Shown here one piece after another: positions 59,801-64,000 of a stretch of 64,000 bases of DNA. Origin of the DNA: Puccinellia tenuiflora (taxonomy: Eukaryota; Streptophyta; Magnoliopsida; Poales; Poaceae). Below the pieces are notes generated by a model that was given only the letters and a program-made list of their open reading frames with translations, searched no databases and had not been told where the DNA came from. Each line of letters opens with the position of its first letter. Position 1 is the first letter of the stretch. The translations under genes and the position numbers were made by a program. Location of the stretch: assembly GCA_012064385.1 (NCBI GenBank), contig QRDG01000135.1:606660-670659 (forward strand), given 5' to 3'.

Positions 59801-59960
59801 TTTACATAATAAGAGCCACCTGGGGAATGAAGAAGCTGAGAAATACAGAGCAATTTCTGTAAAAAGTGCTTTGCATATTGACGAAGAGACACATGCACTT
59901 ATTGGCAAAACTTGTACTCTATGTAATTGAGATGTAATCTAATGCGGCGCGTTAGCGTAG

Positions 59961-60035
59961 ACGTTAGGGTACGGAGGATTCGTCGCCGTCGACGCGATAG
60001 CGTCGACGAGCGATGAAGCCTCCGTACCCTAACGT
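59961..60035. repeat. GC-rich hairpin 1 of 3 downstream of the Ulp1-like gene
   Basis: A 75-bp inverted repeat. The outer arms ACGTTAGGGTACGGAGG and CCTCCGTACCCTAACGT pair perfectly; the inner arms CGTCGACGC and GCGTCGACG pair around the loop GATA. Confidence 0.85.
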
Positions 60036-60040
60036 CCCGA

Positions 60041-60088
60041 GGCTGAGTCCGCCCGTACGCCGCGGTAGCGGCGACGGGGGACGAAGCC
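60041..60088. repeat. GC-rich hairpin 2 of 3
   Basis: GGCTGAGTCCGCCCGTACGC and the following CGC pair with GCGGCGACGGGGGACGAAGC around GGTA. It has the same outline as hairpin 3 (GGCTGAGTC...GACGAAGCC), but different inner arms that still pair. Confidence 0.75.
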
Positions 60089-60225
60089 GAGCCGCTAGAT
60101 CATGAAAAACTTGAAAATTGTATATATAAATTAGGGTTTAGGGTGGGGGTGACAAATAAACCCACTCATATACCGTTATGTAAGGGAGTTTTAGATTTAA
60201 TTTATTTGTGAACTTGGATTATCGA

Positions 60226-60270
60226 GGCTGAGTCGCAGTCGACGCGGTAGCGTCGACTGGCGACGAAGCC
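60226..60270. repeat. GC-rich hairpin 3 of 3
   Basis: GGCTGAGTCGCAGTCGACGC pairs with GCGTCGACTGGCGACGAAGC around the loop GGTA. The inner stem AGTCGACGC/GCGTCGACT replaces the CGTCGACGC/GCGTCGACG of hairpin 1 with a matched change on both arms. Confidence 0.8.
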
Positions 60271-60289
60271 GAGCCCGTTATATCATTTT

Positions 60290-60560
60290 GATCTTTTGTA
60301 CTCCCTTAATATTTAGAGCATGTACATCTGTTTTTTTATTGTACGTCTGATCGTTTGTCGCCGTACCTCAATATCCTTAAGTTGTAGCTTCCTGGATGTA
60401 CAAGAAATGGACCATCCTTATTTTTTCTCCTTGTACATCCTATCGTATGCGGCCGTACAACCAATAACCTTATGTTGAACTTCCTAATGATTCCTACTTG
60501 TACAGCAAATGACCCATCCTCTTAGTTCACCTTCATATTCAAGGATGTACATTCCTCTTT
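60290..60560. repeat. GTAC-rich module as a tandem pair
   Basis: Two units of about 105 bp. Unit 1 runs from TTGTACGTCTGATCG through CGCCGTACCTCAATATCCTT to GAAATGGACCATCC. Unit 2 runs from TTGTACATCCTATCG through GGCCGTACAACCAATAACCT to GCAAATGACCCATCC. The same module occurs once at 52390. It marks the right edge of the gene island. Confidence 0.65.
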
Positions 60561-61049
60561 TTTGTCCTCTTTTCATGAATATTGTAATTGAAAGTGCTAC
60601 CTCCCTCCCATTTCTTCCCCTAAAAACTCAATGCCCGTAAAAAACAAAGGAAAAAAAACAAAGGGAAAAACGCGGTAAAAGGCTGGTATTTGTTTTCTGA
60701 ATCTGGCAGAAAAAGGGAAAAAGTGAAAAAAGGAGCGGTACGGGTACCGGGTGAGATCGCATACATGATTAAACCCGCGAACCCGAAAAAACGGTTCGCT
60801 CGGGACCTCCTCCGCGCGTGACACGCGTCTCCACCGGAGCGCTCGCGCGGGATTGTTTTTTCCCTTTCGAAAGGGAACCCTCTCCCTAATCGCACCCCAG
60901 AGTGTTTGGACCCAGGGAGAGTATAGGCGGGCTAAAAGCCCACGGCCTAGTAACGTGAGAAGTTATGGCATCCATTTCTGTGCACCATAATTCTACGCCC
61001 TTGCCAGTAACCTAACAGTGTTCCTCCGATAATTGACTGTTGTACGTGC
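60561..61049. other. Intergenic DNA, no gene
   Basis: A-rich and CGG-rich patches (60600-60900) with short overlapping minus-strand ORFs that lack domains. No repeat boundary is seen before the LINE tail. Confidence 0.4.
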
Positions 61050-63818
61050 TTTTTTTTTAGAGAGAGAGAACTTGCACTTTATTAATAACATAAACACAGA
61101 GTCAATACAAATTGTTTCCCGGATACTTTCCGGAGGCACACCACGCCACACCGACTTACAAGAAAACTCCAAAGAACGAGCTAAAAAATGCGCAGCAAAG
61201 TTCTGAAGACGACTAACAAACACCACCGAGCACTTGTTGAAACCAGCAGCCATCGTCCTGATGTCTTGAATCACAGGCCCAAGGGTAGACCGGTCTCTCT
61301 CCCTTGAATTGATACGTTGAACGACCTAGAGGCAATCCGATTGAAGCAAGAGATTTCCATCCCTTCTTCATTTGCCCAGGACAGTGCAAACCTAATCGCA
61401 CAAGCTTCCGCCAGCTCCGGATTCAGCACATCATGGAAACTGTTCCCCGCCGCTGAAATTTCCGTGATGATCCCGGACCACGGCTCCAACGCCCATCCTC
61501 TTAGAAGAGGCGAACAGCGCCGCATCAACATTTAACTGGAGCAAACCTTCCGGCGGCGGAGACCACGTTACTGCTACAGGGGTCTCACGCCTGTGATTGG
61601 CCCTCGAGGCAACTTGATGCGTCAGTATAAACTCGACATAGGCCTTGATCTTCACGGCAAGTCCAGCAGGAGAGGCCTTGCATCCTTCCTCCCTCACCTT
61701 GCTGCGCAAATCCCATAGATGCCAGCAGGTAACAGCGAGGACCATAGCCTGGATCTCGCTGCACTTAGACAAGAAATCCATCAGCCAAATTTTCGGAGAT
61801 AGAAAGGACTTACGGTTCAGAGATACATCGTAATCCTGCTTCACCAATGTCAAAACTTCTCTAGCAAAAGGACATAAGAGCATAGCATGTTCCACACTTT
61901 CCACGACAGAGCAGTGGACACAAAGCGGAGAAGCAGGAACATGACGGCGAATAAACTGTTGCCCAGAAGGCAGGCAGTTGTGGGCAAACCTCCACAGAGT
62001 GATGCACATTTTGCCGGGAGCTTTAATTGCCCACAGGGCCTTCCAGAACTTCGCCTCTTCTTGCGTGTCCGACACCATGCCACGGCCAGTGGTGCTGCGC
62101 TTTGCTTGGACCATCTCCGTCCTTGCTAACTTGTATCCAGACCTCACAGTGTACATACCAAACCGTGAGTATGGCCAGGACATGTAATCATCATCACCCA
62201 TGCGACTAATGGGGATCTGCAGGATCTTGTCTGCCACCTCTTCCTCGAAGACAGAGCGCACCTGATTGACATTCCAAGATCGTGCATCCTCATCAAGCAA
62301 GAAATCCACTGTCAAGCCAGCAGGGAGGGGTATAAGAGTGTGAAGCATTTCAGGTCTACTTCCCAGGATCCAATTATCTTGCTGGATCCGAATTCTGGAA
62401 CCGTCTCCCACACACTCCTCTCTGAACCAACTGTCTGCCAAAGATGATGCTTCTCCAGGTGTACGAAGCAGACCGCGGACAAGGAGCATCCCAAAGGCCA
62501 AAACTCACCATGAGGGAATAGCGCCCCTTCAAAACCTGAGCACACACAACGAGGTCGGGTCCGTGATCATCCGCCAGCATTGTCGCCCTAGCATGGCCTG
62601 GTTGAACAGCTCCATATCGCGAAACCTCCTTTGAGGAAGATAACCAGTCCCAAGACCTCCAGTGCATTTTCCGCCTTCCATTCTCCCTCCCCCACCATTG
62701 ATCAGCAATGGTTTTTCGCATCTGCTGACAAGTCGCAACTGGAAGTTGGAAACAGCTCATCACATCTGTCGGAATCGCTTGAATTACAGCCTTCAGCATG
62801 ATCTCATTTCCTTTTCTTGAGAGCGGTCGATCCGACAGTCCGTTGACCCGCTGCCACATACGATCATAGATATACCGAAAAGTTAAAGTCGGCGCGCGGC
62901 CAACATCAGTAGGCATGCCTAGGTAAGAGTCCTGAAGACGCTCAGTATGAACTCCTAGCTTGTTCTTCACGTCATTCTTGACATCCTCCTCGCAGCCATT
63001 ACCAAAGAAAATGGTTGATTTATCCAGATTGATTTTTTGCCCTGATCCGTCACAATAGAGCTTCAAAGTCCTCCCTAGAGCATCAACACTACGACTATCA
63101 CTTCGAGCAAAGAAGATACTGTCATCTGCGAACAGTAAATTGGAGATAGCAGGACCAAGTCTACCATTTTTGATACCTTGTAGTACACCTTGATCCTCCT
63201 GTTTACGCAGCAAACATGACAAACCTTCCATGCAAAGAAGAAATAGGTAGGGACTGATGGGGTCTCCTTGGCGGATGCCTCTAGACGGAACCAATGGTTC
63301 AGTAAGATCACCATTGACTCGGACCGCATAGCGTGCTTTTGTGACACACCTCATCACGGAGCTGATCCAAGTACTCTAGAAACCAAGCCGGGATAAACAA
63401 CCCTAAAGATAACTCCATTCAACCCGGTCATAAGATTTCATCATATCCACTTTTAACGCAAAGAAAGGCCTCTTTTCCCTTTGTTGTCGAATTGTATGAA
63501 GGCATTCGAAAGCAATCAGTGCATTGTCAGTGATCAATATCCCTGGAACAAAAGCACTTTGGTTCTCAGACACAACGGAGGGCAGCAAAACCTTCAATCT
63601 ATTAGCCAAAACCTTTGATGCAAGTTTATACAACACATTGCATAGACTGATCGGACCGAAATTCTTTAGGTGTTGGGGGTTAGTAATCTTCGGAATAAGA
63701 ACAATCACTGAATCAAAAAACCCCTCCGGAATATCCTCCCCACCCAAAAAACTCCGGACCACACCACATATCTCACCTTTGAGAAAATCCCAGTGGGTTT
63801 GGTAAAATAAAGCTGTGA
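61050..63818 (-). pseudogene. LINE ORF2 remnant: reverse transcriptase, zf-RVT and RNase H, 5'-truncated
   Basis: Minus strand, from a 5' breakpoint near 63818 to an A-tail (T run 61058-61050). Reverse transcriptase starts in mid-domain with ALFYQTHWDFLKGE, then VIVLIPKITNPQHLKNFGPI, NQSAFVPGILITDN and KVDMMKSYDRVEW. After stops and a frameshift near 63400 it continues SRGIRQGDPISPYLFLLCME and the catalytic NLLFADDSIFF. A second frameshift near 62600 leads to the zf-RVT part (FWKALWAIKAPGKM, CVHCSVVESVEHAMLLCPFA) and RNase H (LQLNVDAALF, ELAEACAIRFAL, NFAAHFLARS), which is again split between frames. This is the domain order of plant L1-type LINEs with RNase H. The several frame breaks make it non-functional. 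Confidence 0.88.
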
Positions 63819-64000
63819 CAAATATAGATCTGGAGGATGGATGTCGTAGCTTGACAAATTGAAATGGCGGGAGGAGGATCGTAGCATTTTGATTTGGACC
63901 ATCGGTTAATCAAGAGCATCTCCATTGGGGGGTCGTAGAAGGGCCGTAAAGCTTATTTAGTGCACCGGACAGAAAAACAGGTCACACCGGGGGGTCGTAA
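63819..64000. other. Flank with a possible transposon terminus at the window edge
   Basis: GAGCATCTCCATTGGGGGGT at 63913 and a second GGGGGGTCGTAA at 63989 resemble short terminal or sub-terminal repeats of grass DNA transposons. The window ends here, so nothing more can be said. Confidence 0.3.

Overview
The window is plant nuclear DNA. The nesting style and element types point to a large-genome grass, most likely a member of the Triticeae (wheat, barley, rye or Aegilops). It holds nested LTR retrotransposons with long LTRs (TGATGCATG..., TGATACG... and TGTAAC/TGTAAT... types), Stowaway and Tourist-like MITEs, CACTA, hAT, PIF-like and Helitron elements, LINEs with an RNase H domain, and intron-containing genes with canonical plant splice sites. 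No bacterial, organellar or viral replicon features are seen. A single ambiguous base at 40050 shows that the window spans an assembly join.

Layout. 1-5.7 kb: MITE-rich DNA with a duplicated block that preserves a MITE empty site, a two-exon 3' gene fragment on the minus strand (1998-2511), a 410-bp hAT element with a perfect 8-bp target duplication, and a 1.07-kb PIF/Harbinger-like element. 5.7-13.2 kb: degraded retrotransposon DNA, including a GC-rich minisatellite of about 15 units (6705-7612). 13.2-26.8 kb: an LTR, then a minus-strand gypsy-type element split by a Helitron (about 17306-23469), which is itself split by a 3.3-kb CACTA element (17462-20746, TSD TAA). 26.8-38.2 kb: two solo LTRs of one family with perfect 5-bp TSDs, an ORF1-only LINE-like element, a minus-strand LTR element broken by these, and a related 3' LTR. 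38.2-43.0 kb: a 3.75-kb LTR with a primer-binding site and one coiled-coil ORF, truncated on its right.

43.1-60.6 kb is the most interesting part. It is a gene island interrupted only by a foldback element and a 3.47-kb solo LTR. On the left, reading leftwards, lie an acidic gene fragment and two paralogous 3'-5' exonuclease-like genes; one has an intron, a frameshift and a lost catalytic Asp, and the other is intronless with all DEDDy residues. On the right, reading rightwards, lie a B3-like exon and a 15-exon gene whose exons join without a stop into a predicted 1485-residue protein. That protein has a basic N-terminus, a plant-mobile-domain-like region and two successive Ulp1/C48 cysteine-protease-like domains. 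Three related GC-rich hairpins follow it, and repeats rich in GTAC lie in the intergenic spaces. These genes may form one gene-carrying mobile unit, but no transposase or termini were found. 61.0-63.8 kb is a decayed, 5'-truncated LINE on the minus strand.
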